Below are positions 39,001-51,700 of a stretch of DNA of 64,000 nucleotides, one piece after another (position 1 is the stretch's first letter; every line of letters begins with the position of its first letter). The DNA comes from Erythrocercus mccallii. Lineage: Eukaryota > Chordata > Aves > Passeriformes > Dicruridae. The DNA lies in the NCBI GenBank assembly GCA_013397435.1, contig VZRG01000536.1:156560-220559 (forward strand). Direction: 5' to 3'. The notes under the pieces are model-generated. The model had not been told where the DNA came from, made no database searches, and saw only the letters and a list, made by a program, of their open reading frames with translations. Position numbers and translations under genes: made by a program.

Positions 39001-39174
39001 ATTAGGCTCTTAGAATGTTTTTATAATCCAGAAGTAAAAAACACAGGATATCTGTTGGACGAACTTGTAGATGACAGAAATTTGGAGCAGTGTTTATTCA
39101 CAATGGGAACAGCCAAATTTTGTACACTGTTGTTGTTGGCTTGGAAGTATCAAACAGAAGTATGGAGTTCTTAC
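36081..39174. other. Putative first-intron sequence
   Basis: AT-rich non-coding DNA directly after the CpG island. It contains the 37434-37455 palindrome. No exon is seen. Confidence 0.5.
37434..37455. repeat. Perfect palindrome, 10-bp arms
   Basis: TCTGTGATGT (37434-37443) and ACATCACAGA (37446-37455) are exact reverse complements around GG. It may be a dimeric factor site or a chance palindrome. Confidence 0.92.
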
Positions 39175-39961
39175 AGAAATTACAGGCTTGATCGATGGGC
39201 CAATGCCAATTGTGTGAGGTTTAATGAGGTAAAGTGCCAAGTCCTGCTCTTGGGTCATGATAACCCTGTGCAACACTACAGCCTTGGGAAAAGTGGCTGG
39301 AAAAGTACCCAGTGGAAATGGACCCAGGGTAATTGGTTGACAACCAGCTAAACATGAGCCAGGATGTGCCCAGGTGGCCAAGAAGGCCAGTGGTGTCCTG
39401 GCTTGTATCATATACTGTGGCCAGCAGGACCACAGCAGTGATTGTCCCTCTGTTTTCAGCACTGGATGAGGCTGCACCTTTAATCCTGTGTTCTGTTTTG
39501 GGCCCCTCAATTCCAGAAGGGTGTTGAGGTGCTGGAGCGTGTCCACAGCTGGGCAACAGAGCTGATGATGATTCTGAAAGACAAGGGATGTGAGGAGTGG
39601 CTGAGGGAGGCAGGATTGCTTAGCCTGAAGAGGCTCAGAGAGGGCCACCTTGCTAGACGGGTGTTGATTTCTTCAGCCAGGTAACAAGTGATAGGACAAG
39701 AGGAAATGGCCTCAACTTCCACCAGGGGAGGTTTAGATTGGATATTGGGAAAAATTGCTGCATGAAAAGGTTTGTCCAGCATTGTAACAGCCTGCCCAGG
39801 GAAGCTGCTGAGTCACCAGCCTTGGAGGCATTTAAAGAAGTGCAGTCATGGCACTTACAGACATGGTTTAGTGATGAACTTGGCAGTGCTTGGTTGATGC
39901 TTGGACTCCATGATCACATAGGTCTTTTTTGACCTAAATCATTCTATGATTCTGTGATTCT
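39175..39961 (+). mobile_element. CR1 LINE copy, about 0.8 kb
   Basis: This is the longest CR1 copy in the window. It starts in the ORF2 region (residues reading WANANCVRFNEVKC in the frame 39055-39351, matching the CR1 reverse-transcriptase C-terminal part), passes through 'aacatgagccaggatgtgcc', 'ttttgggcccctca' and 'acaagtgataggacaagagg', and ends in 'aaatcattctatgattctgt'. Frames shift several times and part of the usual 'cctgaaagg' segment is missing near 39640, so it is a dead copy. The 184-codon minus-strand frame (39094-39648) is only the antisense of this element. Confidence 0.95.
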
Positions 39962-40949
39962 AAAATGTAATTAGGTTTGGTTTGGATGACTGCTGAAGCC
40001 TGGTGAGCTGGTTTCTGTTGTCTTGTTGTATTCTGTCACACAGTAATGTCACAAATTCTGTGGAATTCTTTTGGGACATGAGAGACCATAAAGACTTGTG
40101 TAAATTACTACTTTAATTGAAGTGTATTTAATGTTATTCTCATTGAGTTAGCATTTTAAGTTCTATGGCACCTCAGATGTTTAGTAAAAAACCTCCATAT
40201 ACTTGACCTGAAAATCTTGCGTCATACACTGTCAAGTGCTTTGGTTAATTCGCATTTAATTTTTTTTTTTAGCAGTTACACTACACTAACTAATAAAATG
40301 TTCATAAAATATAAAAGATAGGAAGAACTATATGTTGTGACATAAAATCACCAGAAGAGTAAGAAGGTAGGGAGCAGCCTGAGTCAGTATGACGAGATAT
40401 GGTTGATTAATATTTCTCATGTAAGGTTCTGGAGAGGTTGTTTTGAGGTAGTTTTTCAAACTGCTGGAGCTGTGAACAGAAAACAGTGTGGGCAGACCTA
40501 AGATACTGTTACTTAAGAGATTACCAGACATCTGTTGTAGTGGTTCTGTGAACAAGGCTGGAGTGACTAGTTTTGTGAAATGCTGTGAGATTCTCCTGTT
40601 CTCTGTCTCCTGTCTCCACCACTCTCTGTAATTAGCTCTTTTCAAGACCATTGGTGTGATTTGATCAGAGCACTTTGAGGCAAGTGAAGAAGTTAGTTAC
40701 TGAATGTAACTAGGTCTGAAACACACTCTATTAATAGTCTCCTTTTTTACAATGAAGATTCATCTGTGTGTCTCACCAAAAATGATAATATTTCCCTAAC
40801 ACCTACAGTATGAAGCTTCTTTAGATGGTTGACTATTTAAGCTGCTGAACATTTTCCTGGAACTTCTGTCCTTTTGCACTAAATTCTGCTGCACCTCCCT
40901 CTGCAGCACTGATTTCGCTGATTTCTCTGTTGAATGGAGTGTACAGCAC

Positions 40950-41004
40950 CAAAATTTCAGAGAAATCAGTAAGATCAGAGAAATCAAAATTTCAGAGTAA
41001 TCAG
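40950..41004. repeat. Direct repeat, 20-bp unit at 35-bp spacing
   Basis: CAAAATTTCAGAGAAATCAG (40950-40969) recurs as CAAAATTTCAGAGTAATCAG (40985-41004), one mismatch in twenty. The intervening bases also contain a partial 'atcagagaaat' copy. Confidence 0.9.
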
Positions 41005-44000
41005 CCTTCTTGTAAAGGCTGCGTTTTTGCCTCTGTTTTTCTCTAGAGCCATGCTAATTTTCAGTTTGGCTTAATAGAGAAGTATTAATGTGCATATGAA
41101 ACATTTTACCTCTAGCATTTTGCATATTTGAGAGATACTAGGATTCATCCTTCCCTATCCCCTTTCTTTTATAATGCTACCTCCAACTTCAAAACCTGCT
41201 TTCTTACAGACTCCCAGGTCTGTAGGCATAAGGAAACCTATGTACAATTTTTTTTGTGAGTGTGATAGTTAAATTATGCTTTTAATTAGGTAGAATTCCC
41301 TTATGCCACTCCCCTCCCCCCCTGCATTATTTCCAGCTGTCTTTTAAAAGATAGAGGTGGTCATATGCAATTGCAATGCCAATGCTCAGGAAGAATTGTG
41401 TATACTCCGAGTTGTATGGTCCCTTGTTGTGTTATCACTCAGGAGTAATTGAGTAATTAGAAGAGTGTTTGGAAATTGCTGGCCTGATCCTCCACAGTCT
41501 TTATAGTAAAGAGGAAATGATCACTTATTAAAAAAGTGAAGTGTGGCACAGCATTCTGGGCTTAGTGAGATCCAAGCTCTTTCTCCATCACACCCACTTC
41601 AAGAGATGGTGTAGTGGTCAGGAACAGCAAATGCAGATAGCTGAGCTTAGCTGCTTCTGATGCTGTAAGGAATCTGGGCAACTGCCTCTTTACACTGGAA
41701 TCCCTGGTGAAATAGGGCTGTTCACAGCAAAATTTTATAAATATTACTCTTGCCTACCGATGCTCAGGATGAAGGGCCTATGTTACAAAACTGTCTTGAT
41801 GGCTTGATTTGGGATTTGCAGAGAGCCAAGTCTGTTCCCTGTCCTGAGCCCTGTGTCCTTTTACTGCTGATACAGTACTTCACTGCCATTAGTTCTCTAC
41901 TTACTATCTCCTTGGTGATAATGTGTTTCACAGTATGTGATTGCATCTCAGTTTTGCCATTCAGGAGAACAAGCCATCTACTTTTACTGCTTTTGTTCCT
42001 GCCTCACTGGCCATCTCCCTGTGTCTTCCTAGGAAGTCTCCCAAACTCTGTGTTGCTTTGCAGCATTAGGTGGCTTTATTCTCCTGCTCTTTTACACTTT
42101 AAGTCCACTTTGAGAACAGCTGTTTCATAAAGGAAGCTTAATCTTGTAATTTCTTTAAACCACTTATACAGAATCAAATCCTTAGTGCAATTAGGTGATT
42201 CCTTTGGCAAGACCAAGAAATAGGTCTTGATTTTTACAGCTACAATGCACTGAATCAAGAAGAGTGAAACAGCTTCCTGCCAGTCATGTTGTATGTGACA
42301 TTTAAGAACAGGTGGTTTCCTATTCTTGTAAAAAATGCTTTCAAAAATTAGTATGTATGGATAGGATGTTAAGATCCTGTTGTTACTCTTTTGAATCTTA
42401 ACCACTTAGAGGGAAATTTCTGATTGTGAGAACAGTAAGAAATTAGGTGGATTAGCCAAATGGTCAGTACCACCCCATAAAGGAGAAGTTTTGAAGAAAA
42501 CATAGAGGAGAAGGGTGGGAAAGGCAAAGCCATCCAAGAGCACTTTAATGCCTCCAACAGAGGCACACAAAACTACTGATGGGATATTTAAAGCAGAAGT
42601 TCAGAGTGAAAAATATGCATAATCTCACAGTCCCTTTTGCAGCAGTTTTGGTAAAGTTTGACAGTTAGTGCCTGCCATATTTTTTTTCCAGTAGGAGAGT
42701 CAGCACTCAATTTCCAAGCCTTTTGAGCAGCATGAAGACAACTTACCTGCCAGACTGTGGACTTGGAGGAAGAAAGTGAAATAACTATTGTGATTATAGT
42801 AGATGTGGAAGGTGAGGTGGATTTCAAGGGCACGAAGATTAAAACATGAGCTGTCACAAACTTTTGCTTCAAGAGCTATGAAATGACAAGGCATCTAAAC
42901 ATACAGATTTGTTTTGTTTTGTTTGTTTTGCTGCATTAACTTAGATTACTCTTCTTTCTTACTACATGTCTGAAAGTGTTTTGATGCTGCATGGAAAATA
43001 CATAGGAGTCAGTTGCCTCCTGCAAAGTACTCAAAGCTATAAAGGATAGTGTGTATGTTTGTGCATGTACATATATATACATATAAGAAAGAGAAAAGGA
43101 CATGAAGTAGCAATGCTGAGGTCTAATATCATACTGGTCCAATACATTAGTGGATCTTTAAAGAAGATTCTTTTTTTTAATGATTGACTGGCTGAGATGA
43201 TTTATACTTTTTTTTTGTGTTCACAGTTTGCCTTTACAGATCTCAAGTTCTTAGTGGGTAGTAGATGTGTCACTAGTAATGTTATTCAAAACACTATGCC
43301 TTGGAAGCTTTTAGACAAAGGCCACCACCACTGAAAAAGTCCCAATTTAATTTTAAACAGCAGATGTGACCTTGTGGCAGAGAAGCCTGAGAAGGAAGGG
43401 GAAAAAAAAGGATTCTTCTGGCTGCTCTCAGCCGTCATAATGAACAGTGTTGCTTGTTGACTGTCCAGTTTGGCTGTTTTATTGAAGGAAGTCTTGTGTC
43501 AGGTGTCTGTGCAGATAGATGCTCAGTTTTCATCTGCAGCACAGCTGACTGGCTTTCTGTCAAGCTTGACTTTGGGGTGAGTCCAGTTGTCATGTGGATT
43601 TGGTGTAGAAAGAGGGAGGCAATGCTTGCAATAGGAGTTAAGCACTCCCCTGCACAGTGCAGTGTAGGTTTTCAGCTCCATTTGCTGTAGTAAATCCATT
43701 TCTGATTATGTGCTAAAGCCAGCCAGATTAACTGCTGAGTTGAACTTGTGAAGCTGCATGTGTGTTGCCAGGGTCCCTCCTGCTGGAAAAGGCAGATCTT
43801 TATAACCTGTAGATTCAGAACAGTTGAAAATTCATCCTAATGTTGTTGCTTTGATGTCTGTTTGAAAGAAAAAACCCCATGTTTTGCTTTTGATTACCCT
43901 TTTTAAAGGATGCTGTCCCAGCAGCATAGTAAATGAGAATTGGAACTGGGACTTAATTTCAGTAAAAGACAGTGTTCTTCCAGATGCTTTTTAATTGAAT

Positions 44001-44518
44001 CTTCCTGTGAAAATGGGCTCAACTTCAAATTCAGTAACATGCAGTTCAGGGGTTTAGGGCTGAAAAAGAGAGAGGAATTCACCAGATGCTGCATAGTTGT
44101 GGTACTTCTTATGTACTGATACTTTAAGCTCATGTTCTCTATTCTGATTGACTATATAAACAAGAACAGCATGAACCTCAGTGTATAACCTTGACATGGG
44201 TGGATCTTTACAGGTCACAACCAGTTTGTCCAAATTGCAAAAACTGCATGTTGGGAAACAGATGAAGTATTTGCATCAATAAAATGTTTCATTTCCTTTA
44301 ACAAAAGCTGTTTTGTTCCTTGGGCCTTTTATTTTTAAGAAATGGACCTTCAGTTCTTGATTCATTGTGCTCTAGCTGAAAATCACTGAGAACCTCACAG
44401 TTAGATTTGACAGGATAATAAGTCAAAACTGTCAATGCAGATCAGCCATGAACCAAAATACATCATAATATGTGTAGTTTTAATGGGATTTCAAACGTAG
44501 CTTGGCCAAGAGTGTGAA

Positions 44519-44570
44519 TTTGGACTGGTTGACCTTCAGAGATCCCTTCCAACATGAATGATTCTGTTGT
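44519..44570 (+). mobile_element. Short CR1 tail
   Basis: 'ttggactggttgaccttcag' followed by 'agatcccttccaac' and 'gaatgattctgttg' matches the CR1 3' end in plus orientation. Only about 50 bases are recognisable. Confidence 0.75.
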
Positions 44571-46645
44571 TGGTTGTAAAGTGGGGTGGTACAAAACCCA
44601 TAAAGCTTGGCAGTATTGCCTATTGGTAGGATACAGCTTCCTGAAACAATTCATCTGGCCCAAGGCCTTTGCAAAGATCCTCAAGGAACAGGCTACTGGC
44701 AGCTTGAACTGTTTTGGTAACCTGCTTTCCACTGGACTCTTCCTGGCCATTCTTCTGCTGTGTGCCAGATGTTCTTTCTGTATATCCTCAGAAATATGTG
44801 CTGGTTGCACGTCCAGTCACACACATTGACAGAGAGTCTCCGTGAGTTCTGCTACTGGCAGCTCTCTGCTGCTCTTGTCACATTGGTGGATGGCAACAGA
44901 AATGGTCTGGTGATTGAGGCATCGCTGGGCATGTGTTAATAGGAAGGCTGCAAAGCTTGAGTGACTCCGTAAGAGGTTGTTTGGCCTGTCTGGGATGGAA
45001 GATTGAGCATCAAAGGATAATAATGATACCTGATGGACTGACCTGATTGTTGCATTGTCTAACATCAGTCTGTCTAGAGTCACGTTCATAATTGAACGTT
45101 TTACTCTAAGGAAACTTGAAATAAGCCCAGTACTTATAATTTTAAACCTTTTTTAAGGCTAAAATAAAGCATGCATAAAAAGGAGATATTAGTTATTTCA
45201 GTCAATCACTTCTACTTGTTATTTTGTTAATTAGTGAGATTTGGGATCTTCAGTTTTCGATGACATGCCCTCCAGCATCTTTCTGTTGAGTTGTATGTGT
45301 CTCCATATGTTTTATTTTTTAGACATATTGGTTCTTATGTGATGATTCAATATGTGGGTTGCAATTTCTCCCTGGTCGCCATATTCTAGCTGAACACACT
45401 CCATATGTAGAGGAAAACCAGCTGAGTGTGGAAAGAAGGAGGTTGTGCTTTTTTTGTTGCAATTATGAAAAGAGGATCAGAGGTTGGATGATAAAATACC
45501 CTTTCCTACTCCAAATGATTATCTGAATAAACTGTGGGAAATTGGAGTTTTGTAAAAAAAGATGGCAAGGAGGGGAAAGAACTAGAAATTTGCAACTGTA
45601 GATTCAATTTTCTTTAAGAAATTCCACCTCAGGAAGAAGCTGACTGACAAATTAACAAGAGCCAGAAAGCAGAACTTTTTTATGATTCATAGTTAATCCT
45701 TTGCCCCAAAGATAGAAGCAAGTGTATTTTGAGGCCATACGCCTGGAAGGAGGCTGGCCTCAGGAAGAGTCCATTAAAACAATTCTGTCCTCCCTGTTTG
45801 AAAGTGCAGTTCATGCTGAGAGAGACTGATAAATTTCTCATTAAGAAATGCTTGTTGAAAATGTGGGCTATTCTCTGTGTTGTCACACTGCCTTTCTGAT
45901 CTGGAATAAATGACATAAACTGTGTTCCTTTCAGCCAGTGTGTGGAGATAAGAGAATGCAGTGGTGAATCTTGTGTCCAGTCTGTCATAATGTGTGCCAG
46001 AAAAAATAGCCCCAAACTAAATATATAAGCAGAAAACAATTTTAAGAGAAATGTCCCCTTTTAACACTTTGATGTCAAACTGGGGATTAAGTAGTTAAAT
46101 TCCACCATATAGCCACATGAAGGATAATATTCAGGTTCCGATGTTCTTTGGTTTGGAAATGGGGCTTGTAATTATCTACCTGCAGTTTTTACTGGTTTAC
46201 CTATCCCCATAGGTTATTCCTTTTGTAATTGCTTCTCTGTTTCTATGGATAAACTTATTTTTACTTAACAGATGATCCCTTTTAACTGATGATCACTGTT
46301 CCTTACCATTCTATTCTTCTGCCATTCCTTTAATGAAGAGTAGTGCTATTATGATTTTAATAAGATTGAGGAATGTTCTTATGTTTTGAACACTACCTAT
46401 TGCTATTATGTTCTATGGCAAAAAAGCATGGGGACTTGTTTGGGTCATTCACAGACACAAGCTTTATTTTGCTGTTGAATGGCTTAGTTCAAGGTAAAGA
46501 GTCAAGTTAAACTAATTATTATAATAGACTGTGTTAGAAGACTTAGAGTTCTAAACTAGCAGTTTGAGAGATGGAAAATCCAAAGAAAATCTGTTGTGAT
46601 TTTTCTAAGAAAAAGATACTGGAATGCAGTCTCCTCAGACCTCAT

Positions 46646-46690
46646 TTCATAGAATCATAGAATTATTGACAGAGATTTGAGGTAAACTTG
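46646..46690 (-). mobile_element. Short CR1 tail, minus orientation
   Basis: 'catagaatcatagaatta' is the reversed octamer pair of a CR1 terminus. The following sequence keeps only faint similarity ('agatttgaggtaaacttg'). Confidence 0.6.
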
Positions 46691-47043
46691 TATCCTTTTA
46701 CATTTCAACCAAAAAACATGCAACGTGTCTGGATATACCACCTTGGCCAGGGAAAATGGGAAGTTCTTTGGTCACTGAAGAAAAAGCATAATGGTTTACT
46801 TAAGAGGTGAAAAGAAAGCAACCTTTCTTTGCCCTCTTAGGTGGGTTCTCTCTCTCTTACCATGGCAGAGTGGTGTAAAGGATATATATTTAAATGTAAG
46901 AGAAAACACCTCTTTTAAAACTATAATAAATGCTTATGCAAAGCTATAATGTACGTTTTTCTCCCAAATGATGGTTTGTGTATTAGCAGGTAAAGAGTAT
47001 GGAGCTTTTGTTACCATGGTATATTTTACACCACTTACACATT

Positions 47044-47082
47044 GTTTCTTTTGTACATGTACATTACGTGTACAAAAGAAAC
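47044..47082. repeat. Perfect 14-bp-arm inverted repeat
   Basis: GTTTCTTTTGTACA (47044-47057) and TGTACAAAAGAAAC (47069-47082) are exact reverse complements with an 11-base loop. This is a strong hairpin for AT-rich DNA. It is too short for a typical miRNA precursor and no known miRNA seed is recognised; it may be a relic of a terminal inverted repeat or a local fold-back. Confidence 0.95.
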
Positions 47083-47689
47083 CAAACCCTTGCAGTCCAT
47101 CATTAATTTAATATTTACAGAGAAATTGCTAACTTGCATTAGAGAAGGGTTGTAGTTTCATGTCTTATTTAGCCAAATTCTGAATATGTTAGAAGAATAA
47201 GTATATCCATTCCTGAATAACTCTGGGATGACTGTCATTGCCTGCCTGATTGGAGAGACTATTTTTGGTAAAGAATTGGAAAGCTGTGAAGAGGCCAGGA
47301 AAAACAGCTGTAAAAATGTTGATGTTGGCCACGAATTTGCATAAATAACAACTTGCTTGCTTTCACATGCACACTCAGGGTGATATTACAATATGGACTT
47401 GGGTCTGCAGAAGATCTGGTTTTATTTCCAAATTCTGCCACCGAGAGATGGCACTTGGCTTCTACATGCCTCATTTTCCCTCTCTCTAAACCAAGGGTGT
47501 TGTTGGCCTGGGAGTTTTTAAAGCACTATGTGATAGTAATGATTTGCTGTTAAGGTCTTTTATGGCTGAGCCTGGAGGGCCCTTAGTTCAAGTCTCCTGG
47601 TCAGATCCTTGGGCTGCTAAGCGTCATGCTTCTGTCAGAAAGCTTTGGACCTCAAAGAACAAATGGTGTTCTTGGCATACATACATGCA

Positions 47690-48760
47690 GCTATTTGGCT
47701 TTTGTGTTCAAACCTTCTGTTTAATTTCAATTAACTTAATTTTAATTAATTGAATTTAGACATCGTTGTCGCTGGTTTGCCTGTGAAAACTATTTGCCAT
47801 GTGCAGAGAGCCGGGGCGGCATCTCCACTGAGATGACTTTGTGGTGAAATGGATTCGAAAGTCCAAGGCCTTTGGTCCGTGAAGCAGCCCACGGCCAGGG
47901 CTCTTTACCCACCGCAGTGGTGGTAACCAGCATCTGCACTGGTGTCAAAGGAGAACATGAAATACCCAGTGAAAATAGGCTGTGTCTTGCAGAAGGTCTT
48001 CAGCTGGCTAGAGGAAGCAGTAGTTGAGGAGGGAGTAAATAAAGCTCTTGCAGACCACATGCTGTCACAACCTTTCCCCTCCCCCCACAATCCCCTCTTT
48101 TTTTTTTTATTGGCCATATGTTTTAGTAGTCTAAGTATGTGTCAGCGGTAATCCAGGCTCTGTGCTTTTAAAGGATGATTACCCAGTTTGTTGCTGAAGT
48201 GAGACTTTTTCTTCTCCATTTAATTAATTTTTGTAATTGTAAACTTTTTTTTTTTTTCGTTTTATTGCAGATTACTCTTTGTGTTGCTAAATTTAGCTCC
48301 CATCTCTTTTTGCTGGCTGCCGGTCTGTTCCCGGTTTGTGTGATAGAGGGGTCAAACAAACCGGTTTGTTCCCTGGATGCTAATCTGAATTTCAGAGGTG
48401 CTGTCCTTCACCCCTGGGCTCTGCTCCCCTCCCCCTACTCCCTGATCTCTGCAAACAGCCTCCTCGGGTCTCTTTCTCCCCTCCATCCCACCCCCCACTC
48501 CAGCCCCTTCTTTCCTCCATTGACTCACCAGAATAGTAAATGTTGATTATCCTTTCCTACTCATCCTATACTCCAATTCGCACTTAGGGTGTTTGATGTA
48601 CTAGAGAAATAATGCTCCTAAAATTCAAAAGGTTTAAAAGCCCGCTGGTCTGTGCGTTATATTAAAGATATCATGGTGCTTTTTTGGGGAATTAAATTTT
48701 ATGGATTTTGATGGATTAAAGCAGGTACAGTGTTTTCTGATGAGTTAAAAAAAAAAGGTG
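47690..48760. promoter_or_regulatory. Candidate conserved regulatory element cluster
   Basis: The block differs from its AT-rich surroundings in having motif-dense stretches. Homeodomain-type TAATTA sites lie at 47728-47752 (arms CAATTAA and TTAATTG form an inverted repeat), with more near 48222-48240. A GC-richer, CpG-containing patch is at 47760-47945, a palindromic grainyhead-type site at 48355-48370 and a pyrimidine-rich tract at about 48407-48520. An alternative is a non-coding exon: a strong acceptor (T run then 'ttttattgcag', ending 48270) and a donor CAG|GTACAG (GT at 48725) would delimit 454 bp. No coding frame is convincing. Conservation is a guess from appearance only. Confidence 0.35.
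48355..48370. promoter_or_regulatory. 16-bp perfect palindrome AACAAACCGGTTTGTT
   Basis: The sequence is its own reverse complement and contains AACCGGTT, the consensus of grainyhead-like (GRHL) factors. A further CCGGTTTGT lies in the same orientation at 48331-48339. The site is seen directly; factor binding is inferred from the known consensus. Confidence 0.8.
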
Positions 48761-51700
48761 GTAACCTTTTGTCAGGGTGTGTGAAGGTCATCTTGGTTTT
48801 ATATAAAATATTGATTAGGAACTCACCTCTGTGGGGAGTGATTTCTCAGATCACCTTGGTGGAACAAGGAGGGGTTACTAACTAGCACGGATGCCTGCTT
48901 TAACTACATCTTGGTAGTTCTCATAGCATGGATACAGTTAACCTCCTTCTTGCCTTAAAAAAAAGGAAACAGGGCTAGTAAGCATGCAGAAAGGCGTTGT
49001 CTCTGAACAGAGTAAACCCTCCTACCTGTTATGTGGAAAATAAACCCACAAACATACCGCCCTAGTAGATTGAAATGTATGTATGTCGGGGAGGAGGGGA
49101 ATAACACGTAGGAAAAGATTTATGCCTTCCTTTGGGCTGTTGCTTGGTAACAGAAAATGCCTCTTAAGCCTATTTTTGGAGAGAGGAGGGGTGAAACTTG
49201 ATTCAGTGACCATCTGTCCCAAGCTGGTTGATTTCCTGTTGAGCTCTCCTTTGTTTCTGTCAAACAATTGATTCTTACCCTTTACAGATAAGAATACTGT
49301 TGGTGACATTGCCCTGAATCAGCAGGTTGCCTTGTGGCAACCACTAAACAGACCTATTAATTTTAATAATTATTTTAATGTTTAAGAGATTTTGGTTTTT
49401 TTGGAGGCTACTGACTGTGGTTTTACTGGGATTTATTTGTGTTGCAGTTTTGGTTATTTTTGTTTTTAGCTCTTTGGGAATGCCTGCAGTACAGTAGGCA
49501 AGTGTAATAAATGTAGTTGAAACATTTTTAGAGAAGATGTAATAAACTGTTTTTTCAGTCTGAAATTGTTGGGGAAAAGCAGCCATGGTTTTGGACCCAT
49601 TAAGCCTTTTGTCAGTGGGGGGGAGCAGAAGTTAATTGAAGTCACTGTGGACGAAATCCCTACTGTTTCTGTGAAAACAAAGCCCAGATTCTTAATTGCA
49701 AATGGAATATTTGCTATTGTTCTTGCTTAATTGTCAGAAAATCATTCTCTGTTTGACTACCTCCTGATGTTTGCTTAGTAGTAGTGTGCTGGATAGATTT
49801 GAACTCAAGTTATTTTTAAGTCATCTGTTTTATTTTTATTGCAGAAGCCCATATTTTTCCTTTAGTTTTATGCATGCAGGGTACAAGGCCCATGCATATG
49901 CCAATATGTGTGTGTGCTCTCTAGCTGCAATTATTTAAAAGCATTCCAATACCATTTTCTTCCCTGCCCCGAATCTCATCATTGAGAGAAGCATTTCATA
50001 GTTCAAGGTATTTGCTGAAGGGGAACTAAGGCATATGTGACACAAGGAGACAGGTAATATCTGCAAAAAAAAATCTAGTGAACTCCCCCAATGCAGTAGG
50101 AACATGATAGTCACTGTTATTTCCTTTAGTCATTGAAACTCTTTCCTGGAGTATTTCCATGATGATGTGTTACAGAGGAGGGTGAGAAGGAAAGACTTTA
50201 GATACAAATGTCTTGGCATCTTACAGATCTTTGCTTATTTGAGTTTAGCCTACTTGTCACTCAGTAGATGAAATTTGGAGGTAATTCCCAAAGGTCACTT
50301 CACAGACTTGGAGGTGTTAGAAAAGTTAATTTCCCTTTCTCTTCTTTTTCCCACATACTTTCCAGATTGCTTTCCATGAGTGGGAGATCTGTTGTCTGCA
50401 GCTTTCAGCATGGTCCTGGATGCATGTGGGTTTAGCTCTTTTTGAAACCAATGGCAATATGCCTACTGAACAGTGATTTAGTGAGTGTTGGGTCAGGGAT
50501 ACTTGTGAGATTTCCATGGTTTTAAAAGAAAGTTGTATCTGTGGTTTGGCTCAGTAAGGGGAGGTTCATATCAAGCCATGTGAACGAGCCTGTGGCTTGT
50601 GGTCCATCAGCCCTTGCTCCTTGTTGGTTGCCCATTTCCTCACCCCAGTCTCAGGCTTTCCCCCTATTTTGCTGCCATTTGTAAGGAGCATGCTGGGATC
50701 TGGCAGAATAACTGATCCCCTTGAAAAACAACATAGTTTTCCAGGTTACTTTTCAGATGGATGAATTTCTTGATCCAGTTTACCCACTGAGCAGCATGCC
50801 AAGCTTGGTGCAGTATAACACAATGGGGTGGAAGTGATCAGTACTGAGTAGATTTTTTTTTTTTTCACAAACCGCTAGTGCCAAATGTACTGTGAAGTGT
50901 TTTTAAACATACATTCCTTTTTAGGTTGAGAAATCCTACTTTTTTACACTGGATGGGTATAAAAAATAACTGAACATGCATATATGCTGCTTTTTGCCAT
51001 TTTTTTTTATTAGAAAGTGATAGCTACCACCAACATGCCTTTTGGCTATTTTCAGTCTGTCTTGAGATTATACTGAGATCAAAAACATAACTTGTAGAAC
51101 TGGTGCCAACTAGGTCAGTGTTGACCTGAGAGTTTAAACTTGGCAATGAAAGAACTGTTCTGATGTGTTTTAAGAACTAATTAAATTTTGTTTCTTCCTG
51201 CAGACTTAGTTTCACGAAGGGGAAAAAAAAACCTGGAAATTTTATTTCAGGCTTGAAATAAACAAAAAATTAAGCCCTGTTCTAGATATTTGGAACACAT
51301 TTTTTGTGTCTGACGTAGAGAAGATGATGAGTGGTTGTTCTGATCCAGATTTTGTCAGAACCCTTACAAGGGCATTACTAAGCTGTATGACTCAAATTAT
51401 AGAGAACTGACAAAAAGTTCAGTTCTTCCAGCATCTGGGGCAGGCAGCTGAGTCCATGGCCTGTGCAGATGGCATAGCAGTTAGAATACAGTCCTGCACT
51501 TGTCTTTGTGCTTTCTCTGCCTGGGTTGTACTGCACTTCTCCCCTTAGAACAGATCTGATGTACCCTTTGTTCCCAGATAAAAGCATCTCCAGATTTGCC
51601 AGTCAGAAGGCACAGCACCTGTGGCTTACCCAACAGACAGGATGGCAGTAATTCTAGAAAGGGAGGTTGCTAGAAGACCGGCATCTGCTTGCATTCATCT

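Larger units (their letters stand above)
39962..47689. other. Non-coding interval, putative intron
   Basis: No exon is recognised. It includes a direct repeat (40950-41004), TTTTG-type runs near 42910, two small CR1 tails (44519-44570 and 46646-46690) and the hairpin at 47044-47082. Frames such as 41750-42130 or 44554-44829 (plus) show no known domain. Confidence 0.5.

Noticed and set aside
39094..39648. 184-codon minus-strand frame
   Set aside because: It is the antisense of a plus-strand CR1 copy.
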